Of a stretch of DNA of 64,000 nt, positions 39,227 through 48,117 are shown one piece after another. The notes beneath the pieces are model-generated. The model was not told the DNA's origin. It did not search any database and saw nothing but the letters and a program-made list of their open reading frames with translations. The number at the start of each line of letters is the position of its first letter. Within the stretch, counting starts at the first letter, position 1. The DNA is from Acidobacteria subdivision 2 bacterium RH1 MAG20 (lineage in GTDB: Bacteria > Acidobacteriota > Terriglobia > Terriglobales > Acidobacteriaceae): contig NFUO01000738.1 in NCBI GenBank assembly GCA_002197545.1, forward strand, positions 1 to 64,000, written 5' to 3'. The position numbers were made by a program, and so were the translations under genes.

Positions 39227-39520
39227 TTAGCTTGCGACTGTGACTGTTCTCTTCGTCTTCCGCCCGAGTAAAGGCGAGCGACTCGTGGCAGGACGACGAC
39301 GAGGCGCGGACACGGCCTGCATGCTTTCGCCGATGGAGAGAAAGGCGCGGAGAGCGCGGTTCACGGATTCCGAATCAGGGAAGTAGGGGTGGAGGGCGGG
39401 ATCGATGATGGCGATATTCGTGCCCTTGGCAAGAAGGTTGCTGTACTTGCCGCGGACTCCCTTGCTGAAGTCGAGATCAGGGCGCTCTGCAAGCGGATCG
39501 TGTTTAGATGACTTCTTCAT
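39227..39520 (-). CDS. brnA: BrnA-type antitoxin
   Basis: 97 residues from the ATG at 39520. It contains the conserved block [20 protein letters not shown] followed by [11 protein letters not shown], the ribbon-helix-helix-like antitoxin core of BrnA relatives, preceded by a charged N-terminus. It overlaps the toxin gene by 17 bp, the usual toxin-first order of brnTA. The last 30 residues (basic, Arg/Ser rich, ending TVTVAS) run up to the duplicated glmS fragment and look unlike other BrnA tails, so the C-terminus may have been altered at the junction. Confidence 0.75.
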   Translation of the reverse strand: MKKSSKHDPLAERPDLDFSKGVRGKYSNLLAKGTNIAIIDPALHPYFPDSESVNRALRAFLSIGESMQAVSAPRRRPATSRSPLLGRKTKRTVTVAS

Positions 39521-39794
39521 ATTGTTTTCGCTCTGTCGCGGTGGCGACGCGGGCACCGATGAGGCGCACGCTGGAGTCTGATTCAGTGTAAACGACGAAG
39601 AGTATGCGGTCACCAGTGGAATATCCGACAGTGATGAATCGCTGCTCGTCCAACGAGTGTTCGTCGTCGCGGAGGATCGAGCGGAGAGGATCGGCGAAGA
39701 CGGTTGCTGCCTCGTCGAAACTGACGCGATGCTTGCGGAGGTTGGTGGCGGCTTTGCGTGGGTCGTACTCGAAAGAAGGATTAACAATAGACAT
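39504..39794 (-). CDS. brnT: BrnT-type ribonuclease toxin
   Basis: 96 residues. It matches the RelE-fold BrnT toxin: FEYDPRKAATNLRKHRVSFD, EAATVFADPLRSILRDDEHS, RFITVGYSTGDRILFVVYTE and [19 protein letters not shown]. BrnT cleaves RNA and halts growth until bound by BrnA. It starts only 50 bp after the glmS stop, on the same strand, and may receive read-through from glmS. Confidence 0.88.
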   Translation of the reverse strand: MSIVNPSFEYDPRKAATNLRKHRVSFDEAATVFADPLRSILRDDEHSLDEQRFITVGYSTGDRILFVVYTESDSSVRLIGARVATATERKQYEEVI

Positions 39795-39844
39795 GCAGGG
39801 TAATACTCCGCGTGAGGTCGCGCCCTCTGGATTATGCGATGAGG

Positions 39845-41731
39845 TTATTCGACCGTGACGGATTTGGCCAAGTTTCTAGGCTGGTCTACGTCGCAGCCTC
39901 TTCTTACGGCGATGTGGTAGGCGAGGAGTTGTAGGGGGACTACTTCGAGGATGGGTAGGAGGAGTTCGGGGGCCTGGGGGATTTGGATGGTGTGCTCGAC
40001 CAGGTGCTTGATCTCTTCGTCGCCTTCGATCGCAATCGCGATGACGCGGCCGCTGCGGGCGGTGACTTCCTGAATGTTGCTCAGGGTTTTTTCGTACTTC
40101 AGGACGCTCGATGGATCGTCAGGGTCTTTGGTCGCGATGCAGACTACAGGGAGGGTCTCGTCGATGAGGGCGTTGGGGCCGTGCTTCATCTCGCCAGCGG
40201 GGTAGCCTTCGGCGTGGATGTAGGAGATCTCCTTGAGCTTGAGGGCGCCTTCGAGGGCGATGGGGTAGTGGATGCCGCGGCCGAGGAAGAGGAAGTCGTT
40301 GGCAGTGTGGAAGATCTTGGCGAGCTCGAAGCACTGGGCATCGACTGAGCGCAGGATGTCTTCGACCTTTGTGGGGACCTTGCTGAGCTCGTCGACGAGG
40401 CGGCAGGATTCGGCGTCGGTGATGGTTCCGCGGACCTGCGCGAGGTGGAGCGCGAGGATGAAGAGGGCGGTGAGCTGGGCGGTGAAGGCTTTGGTGGAGG
40501 CGACGCCGATCTCGGGGCCTGCGTTGGTGGTGATGGTGCCCTGGGCTTCGCGGGTGACGGCTGCACCGACCACGTTGCAGATGGCGAGGGTCTTGCTGCC
40601 CTTGGAGATGAGCTCGCGCTGGGCGGCGATGGTGTCGGCGGTCTCGCCGGACTGGGTGATGAGCAGGCCGATGGCGTGCGGGTCGGCGATGGGGTCGCGG
40701 TAGCGGTACTCGCTGGCGTAGTCGACGTCAACGGGGAGGCGGGCGAGGCGCTCGATCATGAACTTTCCGGCCAATCCGGCGTGCCAGCTGGTGCCGCAGG
40801 CGGCGATAGTGATCTGGCTGGCGCGGCGGAAGTCTTCGTCCGAGATCTGCATCTCGTTGAGGAAGACTTTGCCGGTGTCGAGCGAGACGCGGCCGAGGGT
40901 GGTGTCGCGGATGGCGCGGGGCTGCTCATTGATCTCTTTGAGCATGAAGTGCTTGTAGCCGGCCTTCTCGGCCATGATGGGGTCCCAGGTGATGCGCTGG
41001 ACTTTTAGCGGCAGGCTTGCGCCTTGAAAATCGGTCAGTGCCACTCCGGATGGGGTGAGGACGGCTAGTTCGCCATCCTGCAGGAAGTGGATGTTGCGGG
41101 TGTGATGGAGGATGCCGGGGACGTCGGAGGCGAGGAAGTATTCGCCGTCGCCGATGCCGATGACGGCGGGCGGGCCCATGCGGGCGGCGACGAGCTTGTT
41201 GGGCTCGTTGGCGGAGAGGACGCCGATGGCGAAGGCTCCGGTGAGGCGGTGGACGGTGCGGCGGACGGCTTCTTCGAGGACAAGGCCAGGACTATTGCTT
41301 ATTTCATTTTCGATGAGATGAGCGATGATCTCGGTGTCGGTTTCGGTGACGAAGGTGTGGCCGGCGGCGGCGAGTTCTTTTTTGAGGGCGAGGTAGTTCT
41401 CGACGATGCCGTTGTGGACGACGACGAGGGTCTTGGTGCAGTCGCGGTGGGGGTGGGCGTTTTCTTCGGTGGGGCGGCCGTGAGTGGCCCAGCGGGTGTG
41501 GCCGATGCCGAAGGTGCCGTGGAGAGGGTTGTCGGCGATGACGGCTTCGAGGTTGCGGAGCTTGCCGGGGGCGCGGCGGAGCTCGAGGATTCCTTTGCCG
41601 TTGGGGCCGTTGGAGTTGCCTGCTACGGCGATGCCGGCGGAGTCGTAGCCGCGGTATTCGAGACGGCGCAGACCTTCAATAATGACCGGGACGACGGGCT
41701 GGGGACCGATGTATCCAACAATTCCGCACAT
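39845..41731 (-). CDS. glmS: Glutamine-fructose-6-phosphate aminotransferase
   Basis: 628 residues from the ATG at 41731, which gives the obligatory N-terminal catalytic cysteine ([20 protein letters not shown]). The class II glutamine amidotransferase domain includes [13 protein letters not shown] and [20 protein letters not shown]. Two SIS sugar isomerase domains follow ([40 protein letters not shown]), ending in NLAKSVTVE. It makes glucosamine-6-phosphate, the first step to peptidoglycan and lipid A precursors. No glmS ribozyme was recognised upstream. Its 3' end is repeated at 39027-39222. Confidence 0.96.
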   Translation of the reverse strand: MCGIVGYIGPQPVVPVIIEGLRRLEYRGYDSAGIAVAGNSNGPNGKGILELRRAPGKLRNLEAVIADNPLHGTFGIGHTRWATHGRPTEENAHPHRDCTKTLVVVHNGIVENYLALKKELAAAGHTFVTETDTEIIAHLIENEISNSPGLVLEEAVRRTVHRLTGAFAIGVLSANEPNKLVAARMGPPAVIGIGDGEYFLASDVPGILHHTRNIHFLQDGELAVLTPSGVALTDFQGASLPLKVQRITWDPIMAEKAGYKHFMLKEINEQPRAIRDTTLGRVSLDTGKVFLNEMQISDEDFRRASQITIAACGTSWHAGLAGKFMIERLARLPVDVDYASEYRYRDPIADPHAIGLLITQSGETADTIAAQRELISKGSKTLAICNVVGAAVTREAQGTITTNAGPEIGVASTKAFTAQLTALFILALHLAQVRGTITDAESCRLVDELSKVPTKVEDILRSVDAQCFELAKIFHTANDFLFLGRGIHYPIALEGALKLKEISYIHAEGYPAGEMKHGPNALIDETLPVVCIATKDPDDPSSVLKYEKTLSNIQEVTARSGRVIAIAIEGDEEIKHLVEHTIQIPQAPELLLPILEVVPLQLLAYHIAVRRGCDVDQPRNLAKSVTVE

Positions 41732-41820
41732 GAACTGAGTGTAGACGGTGGGTTGCGATTTTGTGCCAGATGAATTTGTGGGACTTTTGTGGGAGGGCGC
41801 GAACGCGATAGGCTGGAAGA

Positions 41821-43644
41821 ATGAAGGATATGCGAAAACTTCTGATTGCGGTGCCGGCGGCAGTGTTGGTTGTGCTTCTGGTGGCGAGCTACGTGACGCG
41901 GGGCGCGATGGCGAATCTTCCTTTTTTACGAGGGAAGAGCGGAACTTCAACGGAGGGATTGGTGGACCAGCGGCCTTGGCAGACGGCGCAGGCGCTGGCT
42001 CCGCTGGCGGTCTCGGTGGAGGAGCAGAGGCTGGCGCGGAATGCGGAGCGGCTGGCGGACCATGAGGTGGATCAGGCATTTGCCATGGCGCTGCGGATGG
42101 CGGCACTGGAGCCTCCGGTGCTGAAGGGAGATGCGCAGGCCCTGTCGCAGAAGGTTACGAGCCTGAAGGAGATGGTGAAGGAAGATCAGGCGGCGGTGGA
42201 CCGTCTGACGAAGGAGGCGGCGAAGCTGCCCAAGGCACCCGATGGGACGGTGCAGTCGGACGATCTGGATGTGGCGAAGGCGCAGTTGACGCTGGACAAC
42301 GATGAGCTGGGAGATGCCACGGACGATCTGGCGAGGATGAGCGGAGACAAGCGCGGTGCTATTCAGCAGGAGTTGACGGCGCGGGAAGCGTCGATGAAGA
42401 AGTTTGATGAGCAGATAGATAGTGGCGCGCCGACTGCGGTGGCTTCGGCGACGCAACATGGGACGCTCTATGGGCGGGCGAAGTCGTGGTTCGATCAGCG
42501 GAGCCGGATGGACTTGATCGAGCAGGCGAAGACGCAGGCTGATGCGGATATCGTGGCGCTGACGGCGCAACATGCGGAGATCGAAAAGAAGGCGAGCGCG
42601 GCTGAAGCTGGTGTGGGTGCTTTGCCGAGTGGCGCGGAGGCGCCTGCGGATGCTGAGGCTGCGGTGAGGGGAAGAGTAGCGCGGATGGGGAAGATGCATG
42701 CGATCGCGCAGATACATTCCATTCTTGACGACAGGCTGCAGACGCAGCAGCAGCTTTCGGGGGTGTATGACGAGTGGCTGGCACAGGTGGAGCTGCAGCA
42801 CCGCATCATCACGCACCTGCTTTTGCAGTCGTTTGCCGTGATTGCGTTTCTGCTGTTGTGTGCTGCGCTGGCAGGCGCGCTGGTGCGGATGATGCTGGAC
42901 CGCTCGAAGATGGACAAGCGCAGCCTGCATACGTTGCGGACGATTGCACACCTGACAATCCAGTTCGTGACACTGCTGCTGGTGATATTGGTGATCTTTG
43001 GGACACCGAGCCAGATGCCGACGATTCTGGGACTGGCTACGGCGGGGTTGACGGTGGTGTTTCAGGACTTCATCCTGGCGTTTTTCGGATGGTTTGTGCT
43101 GATGGGGAAGAACGGGATTCGGTTGGGCGACTGGGTGGAGATCAACGGAGTGGCCGGTGAGGTGATCGAGATTGGGCTGTTCCGGACGTCGCTGCTGGAG
43201 ACGGGGAACTGGTCGGACAAAGGGCATCCGACAGGACGCCGGGTGACCTTTCTTAATAAGTATGCGATTTCGGGGCAGTTCTTCAACTTCTCGACCACGG
43301 GACAGTGGATGTGGGACGAGATCAGTGTGAATGTGCCGGCGGGGGAAGACACCTTCAAGATGATTGACCAGATCCACAAGGCGGTGCTGAAGGAGACGGA
43401 GGAGGGAGGCCAGCAGGCGGAGCGGGAATGGCAGCGGTCGATGAAGCAACACGATCTGAGCCTGTTTTCTGCAACTCCATCGGTGGAGATGCGTCCGGCT
43501 GGATCGGGGATCGATATACTTGTGCGCTATGTGACCCGGGCGGGTGACCGGTTCGAGATGCGGAACCGGTTGTATCAGGCGGTGATTGACCTGATGCACA
43601 AGCCGGATGGAAAGACGTTGCCTTCGGACAGCGCTTCGGTGTGA
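41821..43644 (+). CDS. MscS-family mechanosensitive channel with long coiled-coil N-terminus
   Basis: 607 residues. After an N-terminal membrane segment ([19 protein letters not shown]) about 270 residues are helical and coiled-coil rich ([35 protein letters not shown]). Further membrane segments occur at about 335-415 ([37 protein letters not shown]), with the MscS pore helix [20 protein letters not shown] and the beta-domain [20 protein letters not shown]. MscS channels release solutes under osmotic shock; the large periplasmic coiled coil recalls MscK/YbiO-type relatives. Confidence 0.9.
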   Translation: MKDMRKLLIAVPAAVLVVLLVASYVTRGAMANLPFLRGKSGTSTEGLVDQRPWQTAQALAPLAVSVEEQRLARNAERLADHEVDQAFAMALRMAALEPPVLKGDAQALSQKVTSLKEMVKEDQAAVDRLTKEAAKLPKAPDGTVQSDDLDVAKAQLTLDNDELGDATDDLARMSGDKRGAIQQELTAREASMKKFDEQIDSGAPTAVASATQHGTLYGRAKSWFDQRSRMDLIEQAKTQADADIVALTAQHAEIEKKASAAEAGVGALPSGAEAPADAEAAVRGRVARMGKMHAIAQIHSILDDRLQTQQQLSGVYDEWLAQVELQHRIITHLLLQSFAVIAFLLLCAALAGALVRMMLDRSKMDKRSLHTLRTIAHLTIQFVTLLLVILVIFGTPSQMPTILGLATAGLTVVFQDFILAFFGWFVLMGKNGIRLGDWVEINGVAGEVIEIGLFRTSLLETGNWSDKGHPTGRRVTFLNKYAISGQFFNFSTTGQWMWDEISVNVPAGEDTFKMIDQIHKAVLKETEEGGQQAEREWQRSMKQHDLSLFSATPSVEMRPAGSGIDILVRYVTRAGDRFEMRNRLYQAVIDLMHKPDGKTLPSDSASV

Positions 43645-43829
43645 ACAGTCATTTGCGGCCCGATGGCTATGGAAATAGAAGCGGTCGGATTAGCGTGCGT
43701 TTGCGCTCTCGCAGCTTTCGACAGTGCGTGAGACACGAGGACAGGTGGCAGGGAACTAGAGTATTGTTGGAACGCCAGAATTTGCCGTAACCAGTAGTGA
43801 ATGAAATTCAAAATGAAATGGAGAACACC

Positions 43830-44168
43830 ATGAAAGCACTCGTTTCCCTCCTTGCGCTCGGCCTGATGGCTTCGCCCGCGCTGGCCGCTACAAAGTCATT
43901 TAAGGACGTTCCCGTCGTCGATGTGAACTGCTCCAGCAAAGTCGCTGATAATCCTGATGTACACACGCGTGAATGCGCTTTGAAGTGTGAGAAGAGTGGG
44001 TTCGGCATTGTTACCGCGGACAAGCAGTTTCTGAAGTTCGACGCGGATGGCAATGCGAAGATTGTCAAAGCTCTGGAGAAGTCGAAGGAGACGGATCACC
44101 TTCGGGTGAACGTTAAGGGCGATGTCGACGGCGACACGCTGAAAGTCGCTTCCATCAAGCTGCTGTAG
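43830..44168 (+). CDS. Small secreted protein of unknown function
   Basis: 112 residues from the ATG at 43830, behind GGAG (a GTG at 43797 would add 11). The signal peptide is MKALVSLLALGLMASPALA. The mature part has three cysteines (VNCSSK, ECALKCEKSG) and a beta-rich end, DHLRVNVKGDVDGDTLKVAS, like small OB-type periplasmic proteins. Function unknown. Confidence 0.75.
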   Translation: MKALVSLLALGLMASPALAATKSFKDVPVVDVNCSSKVADNPDVHTRECALKCEKSGFGIVTADKQFLKFDADGNAKIVKALEKSKETDHLRVNVKGDVDGDTLKVASIKLL

Positions 44169-44204
44169 ATCTTGTTTTGTTGAGTTGTCGTGGCGGAGAG
44201 GTAG

Positions 44205-45023
44205 TCAGGCTCCGCCGCGCTGCAACTCTCTTGTCTTCAGCACGATGAAGTATTCATAGATGGATTGCAGAGTAGCGTAGGTGAGGCCGGCGGGGCCGTC
44301 GAGGATGGCTCCGCGCAGGAACATCATGTAGAGCCACTTGAGGATTGGGCGGCCGGGAAGACGGTAGAAGATCGCCTTCTGGTGCAGGCGGCGGGTGTGG
44401 AAGTCAGGGTCGCGGAGGGCGGTCTTCCAGGAGGGGTCCTGGAGGCCTTGCTGGCGGTGGATGAGCTCGGCTTCCATGGTGGAGTAGAGATTGTGCTTGT
44501 TGATCCAGTGGGCGATACCTTTGGAAAATGGGTAGTGGTCGAGGGGGTAGCTGAGGTCGGCGATGGCGCCCTCGACTTCGATGACTTCATTGATGGCGCG
44601 GGTGTATCGGCTGCGCTCGGGGCGAACGAGGCGGATGTAGAAGGGCGAGATCTGCGCGTGTTGGAGCCAGGTTCCGAAGAGGAAGTCGCGGCGGCGGAGG
44701 CGGAAGCTTGAGATCTCATTGGAGGCGGCCAGGACAATCTGCTGCATCTCGTGGGAGAGCTCGGGGGTGGGGCGCTCGTCGGCGTCGAGCAGGAAGACCC
44801 AGGGGTGCTTGAAGGGAAGGGTGGCGAGGGCGGCGTTGCGGTGGGTGGCGTAGTCGTCGAAGGTGCGCTGGTGGACGCGGGCTCCGGCGGCCTGAGCGAT
44901 GGCTACGGTTTCGTCGGTGGAGAAAGAGTCGAAGACGTGGATGTCGTCGGACCAGGCGACGGAGGCGAGGCAGCCGGGGAGGTCGCGCTGCTCGTTGCGG
45001 GTGAGGATGAGGATCGAGATCAT
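44205..45023 (-). CDS. Family 2 glycosyltransferase (WaaE/KdtX-like)
   Basis: 272 residues. The GT-A fold shows ISILILTRNEQRDLPGCLAS, the nucleotide-binding region DSFSTDETVAIAQAAGARV and a DxD-like LLDADERPTPEL. The C-terminal part (HWINKHNLYSTMEAELIHRQ, PILKWLYMMFLRGAILDG) is typical of WaaE/KdtX-like LPS-core glucosyltransferases. It lies after the acyl carrier protein/ketosynthase genes on the same strand, separated by a palindromic element. Confidence 0.87.
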   Translation of the reverse strand: MISILILTRNEQRDLPGCLASVAWSDDIHVFDSFSTDETVAIAQAAGARVHQRTFDDYATHRNAALATLPFKHPWVFLLDADERPTPELSHEMQQIVLAASNEISSFRLRRRDFLFGTWLQHAQISPFYIRLVRPERSRYTRAINEVIEVEGAIADLSYPLDHYPFSKGIAHWINKHNLYSTMEAELIHRQQGLQDPSWKTALRDPDFHTRRLHQKAIFYRLPGRPILKWLYMMFLRGAILDGPAGLTYATLQSIYEYFIVLKTRELQRGGA

Positions 45024-45033
45024 CTGGGGGTAT

Positions 45034-45147
45034 TAGAGCATTTTCACTGCTACTGCCAACTGGATAAGGTCTGTAAGTGCCGTTTTTCCTGGGGAACAAG
45101 ACGGTAGCACTCGATACGTTTTAAACGCCAACAGTGAAAATGCTCTA
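45034..45147. repeat. MITE-like element with 16-bp perfect inverted ends
   Basis: TAGAGCATTTTCACTG at 45034-45049 is the exact reverse complement of CAGTGAAAATGCTCTA at 45132-45147; 82 bp without a reading frame lie between. The outermost TA on each side could be a target TA duplication around GAGCATTTTCACTG, as in IS630/mariner-type elements. It sits between the ketosynthase stop and the glycosyltransferase start. Confidence 0.6.
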
Positions 45148-45177
45148 TCGCTCGAATTTTTCGAGGGGAGTACCTGG

Positions 45178-46398
45178 TCAGGAGTAGCGGCGGAGAGCGA
45201 TGACGGCGTTGAGGCCGCCGAAGGCCAGGGAGTTGGAGAGAGCTACCTGCTGAGAGGCTGCGCGGGGGGTATTGAGGATAACGTCGAGGTCGAGCGTGGG
45301 GTCGGCTTCGGTCACGCCTGCGGTAAAGGGTAAGAGGTTTTCTTTGAGGGCGAGGATGGTGGCCAGGGCTTCGATGGCCCCCGTGGCTCCGATGGAATGG
45401 CCGTGGAGGGATTTGGTCGAGCTAACGGGGATCTGTGGGGCGCGGGAGCCAAAGACCTGGTGGATGGCGGCAGCTTCGGTGGCGTCATTGGCCTGAGTGC
45501 CGGTGCCGTGGGCGTTGATGTAGGTGACTTCCTCGGGTGAGATGTTGCCGTCGGCCAGGGCCTTGCGCATGGCGGTAGCGGCGCCATCGGCGAGGGGCTG
45601 GGTGATGTGGCTGGCGTCGGCGGACATGCCGAAGCCGACGATCTCGGCGTAGATGGGGGCGTTGCGGGCTTGCGCCGATTCGAGGGTCTCAATGACGAGG
45701 ATGGCGGCGCCCTCGCCGATGGTCATGCCGTCGCGGTCGGCGGCGAAGGGCCGGCACCGCGTGGGAGAGACGACGCGCATGGAGTCCCAGGCGCGGTAGA
45801 ACCCGAAGCTCAGCGGGGCCTCGTGGCCACCAGTGATGGCGGCTGTGACCATGCCGGAGCGAACCATGTGGAAGGCGAGGCCGATGGCGTGGGTGGACGA
45901 CGCGCAGGCGGTGGAGATGTCGAGGGCGGGGCCGGTGATGCCGAGGTCGATGGAGATACTGCTGGCTCCGGCGGAGGACATGGTGCGGATGATGGTAAGG
46001 GGGTGGGCGCGTGCGTCCCGGGTGTACAGCTTGGCCAGCTCGACTTCTTCCGATGAGCGGCCTCCGCAGGCGCAGCCCATGATGATAGCGATGTCGCCGG
46101 GAGCGTGGTGCTTGAGGAGTTCGGCCTGCTGGGCAGCCTGGCGGGCAGTGACGATGGCGAACTGGGTGTTGCGGTTGGTGGATGTAATGACGCCCGAGGT
46201 CAGGTGCTGGTCGGGGTCGAAGTCGAAGACCTGTGCGGACTGAGTGTAGCGGACGCCGGGAGAGCCGTTGGGGGTGTCGGGAACGTCCGCGATGGGAGAG
46301 ATGCCAGTGGTGCCGGCAAAGAGAGAGTCGCGGAAGGTAGCGACTGTGGAACCTATGGGAGTGATGCAGCCGAGGCCTGTAATGACAACACGATTCAC
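45178..46398 (-). CDS. Beta-ketoacyl-ACP synthase II (FabF/KAS II type)
   Basis: 406 residues from a GTG at 46398 with AAGGAG upstream. The thiolase fold has the active-site cysteine in ALDISTACASSTHAIGLAF (C165), with histidines in INAHGTGTQANDATE (H297) and STKSLHGHSIGATGA (H334), and the phenylalanine gate SLAFGGLNAVI. It extends ACP-bound acyl chains with malonyl-ACP. The dedicated ACP gene just upstream and a type III polyketide synthase nearby suggest a specialised lipid rather than the housekeeping fatty-acid pathway. Confidence 0.9.
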   Translation of the reverse strand: MNRVVITGLGCITPIGSTVATFRDSLFAGTTGISPIADVPDTPNGSPGVRYTQSAQVFDFDPDQHLTSGVITSTNRNTQFAIVTARQAAQQAELLKHHAPGDIAIIMGCACGGRSSEEVELAKLYTRDARAHPLTIIRTMSSAGASSISIDLGITGPALDISTACASSTHAIGLAFHMVRSGMVTAAITGGHEAPLSFGFYRAWDSMRVVSPTRCRPFAADRDGMTIGEGAAILVIETLESAQARNAPIYAEIVGFGMSADASHITQPLADGAATAMRKALADGNISPEEVTYINAHGTGTQANDATEAAAIHQVFGSRAPQIPVSSTKSLHGHSIGATGAIEALATILALKENLLPFTAGVTEADPTLDLDVILNTPRAASQQVALSNSLAFGGLNAVIALRRYS

Positions 46399-46433
46399 GT
46401 CGACTGGATCTCCTTGAAGTGGTACAGGTGAAG

Positions 46434-46697
46434 CTAGAGGGCGGCTACCTTGGCGGGAGGCTTGTTCTCGCGGAGCTGGGTAACGCCGCGTACTACGTCG
46501 CCTACGGTCTTCAGGCCGCCGAGTGCGTCGTCGGGAATCTCGATATCGAAGGCCTCTTCGACCTCGAAGGAGATGTTGATCTTATCGAGAGAGTCGATGT
46601 TGAGCTCTTCGAAGGTGCTGTCCAGGGTGATTGAGTCCGCGGGAATGCTCTTCGACTTTGCGATGATCTCAATGCAGCGCCGTGCAATGTCGTCCAT
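46434..46697 (-). CDS. Acyl carrier protein
   Basis: 87 residues with GGGAG upstream. The phosphopantetheine site is ELNIDSLDKINI (S36), within the usual acidic four-helix pattern (SFEVEEAFDIEIPDDALGGL, KTVGDVVRGV); the C-terminus has an extra basic/alanine tail. It would carry the growing acyl chain for the adjacent KAS II, 35 bp downstream. Confidence 0.92.
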   Translation of the reverse strand: MDDIARRCIEIIAKSKSIPADSITLDSTFEELNIDSLDKINISFEVEEAFDIEIPDDALGGLKTVGDVVRGVTQLRENKPPAKVAAL

Positions 46698-46840
46698 AGT
46701 CTTACCCCGCTCCCTTGTAATGTTAGCTCAACTTACAGGGATGCCTGTGTCAAAGTAAAGGAGCTTGATGGATGGCGTGGCTGAAACGATTGGGGGGCGC
46801 AAGACAGGCAACGGCCTTTGATCGGAAGAGTAATGATTCT

Positions 46841-46882
46841 TTTCGTTCTGCTGCCGACACTTTTGCGAGCAGCAGAACGAAA
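46841..46882. repeat. Perfect 14-bp inverted repeat between PKS and ACP genes
   Basis: TTTCGTTCTGCTGC (46841-46854) and GCAGCAGAACGAAA (46869-46882) flank a 14-base loop, 30 bp after the type III PKS stop. It could terminate the PKS transcript or act as an operator; no T tract follows on the reverse strand. Confidence 0.5.
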
Positions 46883-46911
46883 TGAAAGGGGTATGGCGAG
46901 GCGGCTAAGGC

Positions 46912-47973
46912 CTACCATTGGAGGAGAACAAGCTCCGAACAGAAGGCGGGACCCATGGCGGCGAGAATGCTGTAGCTGCCGGGTTTACCGGGTTGGTTGA
47001 CGAGATAGTCCTCCATGACCGCGAGGACGGAGGCGGCGGAGAGATTACCGACCTCGCGGAGGCTCTTCCAGGAGGGAGCAAGGGCGTCCGCGGGCAGGCT
47101 GAGGGTCTTCTCCATGGCTTCGAGGACCTTTGGACCGCCGCTGTGGAAGATGTAGCTGGATATGTCCGACAGGGCTAGGTTGTTGTCGGAGAGGAAGCCC
47201 TGGACGTTCTGGAGGAGGTTCTCGTTGACGACCTTGGGGACGTCGGGGGAGAGGACGATCTTGAATCCGGTCTCGGTGATGTCCCAGCCCATGATGCGCT
47301 CGGTATGGCGGTAGAAGGTCGAGCGGGTGTCTAGGACGCGGGGGCCGATATGCTTTTTGGCGAGCGGTGTCTCTGAGCCGGCGATGACTACGGCGGCGGA
47401 GCCGTCGCCGAAGAGGCCGCAGGAGATGAGGTTAGCGATGGATTGGTCATCGTCCTGCCAGGTGAGGGAGCAGAGTTCGACGGAGAGCAGGAGGGCGTAT
47501 TGGTCGGGGAAGGCGCGGACGTAGTCGGAGGCGCGGGAGATTCCGGCGGCTCCGGCGACGCAGCCCAGGCCGAAGATGGGGGTGCGCTTGATGTTGACGG
47601 GGAAGGGAAGACGGTTGATAAGCCGGGCATCGACGGTGGGGCTGGAGATGCCGGTGACCGAGGCGAAGAAGATGGCGGAGATGTCGGATGGCGAGAGACC
47701 GACGCGATCGAGCGCCCGGCAGATCGCCTGCTCCCCGAGTTCGACGGCGGCCTTGATCCAGGCGTCGTTGGTTTTGGTAAAGGTATCCAGGGAGGGGTAG
47801 GCCTCGAGCGGGAAGACGGTATGGCGGAATTCGACGCCGCAGTTGGCATGGAGACGGCTGATGAGGCGGGGCTCCTCCATTTTGTGCTGCCAGCGGTTGC
47901 GAAGGGCCTCAGTGATAACTGCTTGGGGATAGCGATTCGAGGGGTATGCCGTTCCGACAGATGCGATGCGCAT
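46912..47973 (-). CDS. Type III polyketide synthase (chalcone/alkylresorcinol synthase family)
   Basis: 353 residues. The catalytic triad is complete: C138 in FGLGCVAGAAGISRA, H277 in FHSGGPKV and N310 in VGNLSAASVLAVMED. The C-terminal loop AMGPAFCSELVLLQW corresponds to the GFGPG region. Type III enzymes extend acyl starters with malonyl-CoA to give alkylresorcinols or alkylpyrones; the KAS II and ACP genes downstream on the same strand may supply an unusual fatty starter. KAS III is the main alternative, but the His/Asn context and C-terminus favour a type III PKS. Confidence 0.87.
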   Translation of the reverse strand: MRIASVGTAYPSNRYPQAVITEALRNRWQHKMEEPRLISRLHANCGVEFRHTVFPLEAYPSLDTFTKTNDAWIKAAVELGEQAICRALDRVGLSPSDISAIFFASVTGISSPTVDARLINRLPFPVNIKRTPIFGLGCVAGAAGISRASDYVRAFPDQYALLLSVELCSLTWQDDDQSIANLISCGLFGDGSAAVVIAGSETPLAKKHIGPRVLDTRSTFYRHTERIMGWDITETGFKIVLSPDVPKVVNENLLQNVQGFLSDNNLALSDISSYIFHSGGPKVLEAMEKTLSLPADALAPSWKSLREVGNLSAASVLAVMEDYLVNQPGKPGSYSILAAMGPAFCSELVLLQW

Positions 47974-48117
47974 GCTTATAAGGACCCTTTACCTGTTACT
48001 TGAAGATGAATTGCAATGTGCAATGCTCGTGCATGGCTGCTTATATTTTGCAGACATTTCATCCAGCGTACACTCAGACGCGGATTTGAGTCTGAAATTC
48101 GGGCGAGGACGGTGGAA

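Noticed and set aside
39027..40040. A Tn7-like transposon at the glmS attachment site
   Set aside because: The glmS tail is duplicated, but no TnsA/B/C/D-like genes, no Tn7-type ends and no recombinase lie between or beside the copies in this window.
41732..41820. A glmS ribozyme upstream of glmS
   Set aside because: Only about 90 bp separate glmS from the divergent channel gene, too short for the ribozyme, and no core sequence was seen.
41947..43599. 550-codon open frame opposite the MscS gene
   Set aside because: It is Arg/His/Leu-rich with no recognisable domain, and the other strand holds an intact MscS channel.
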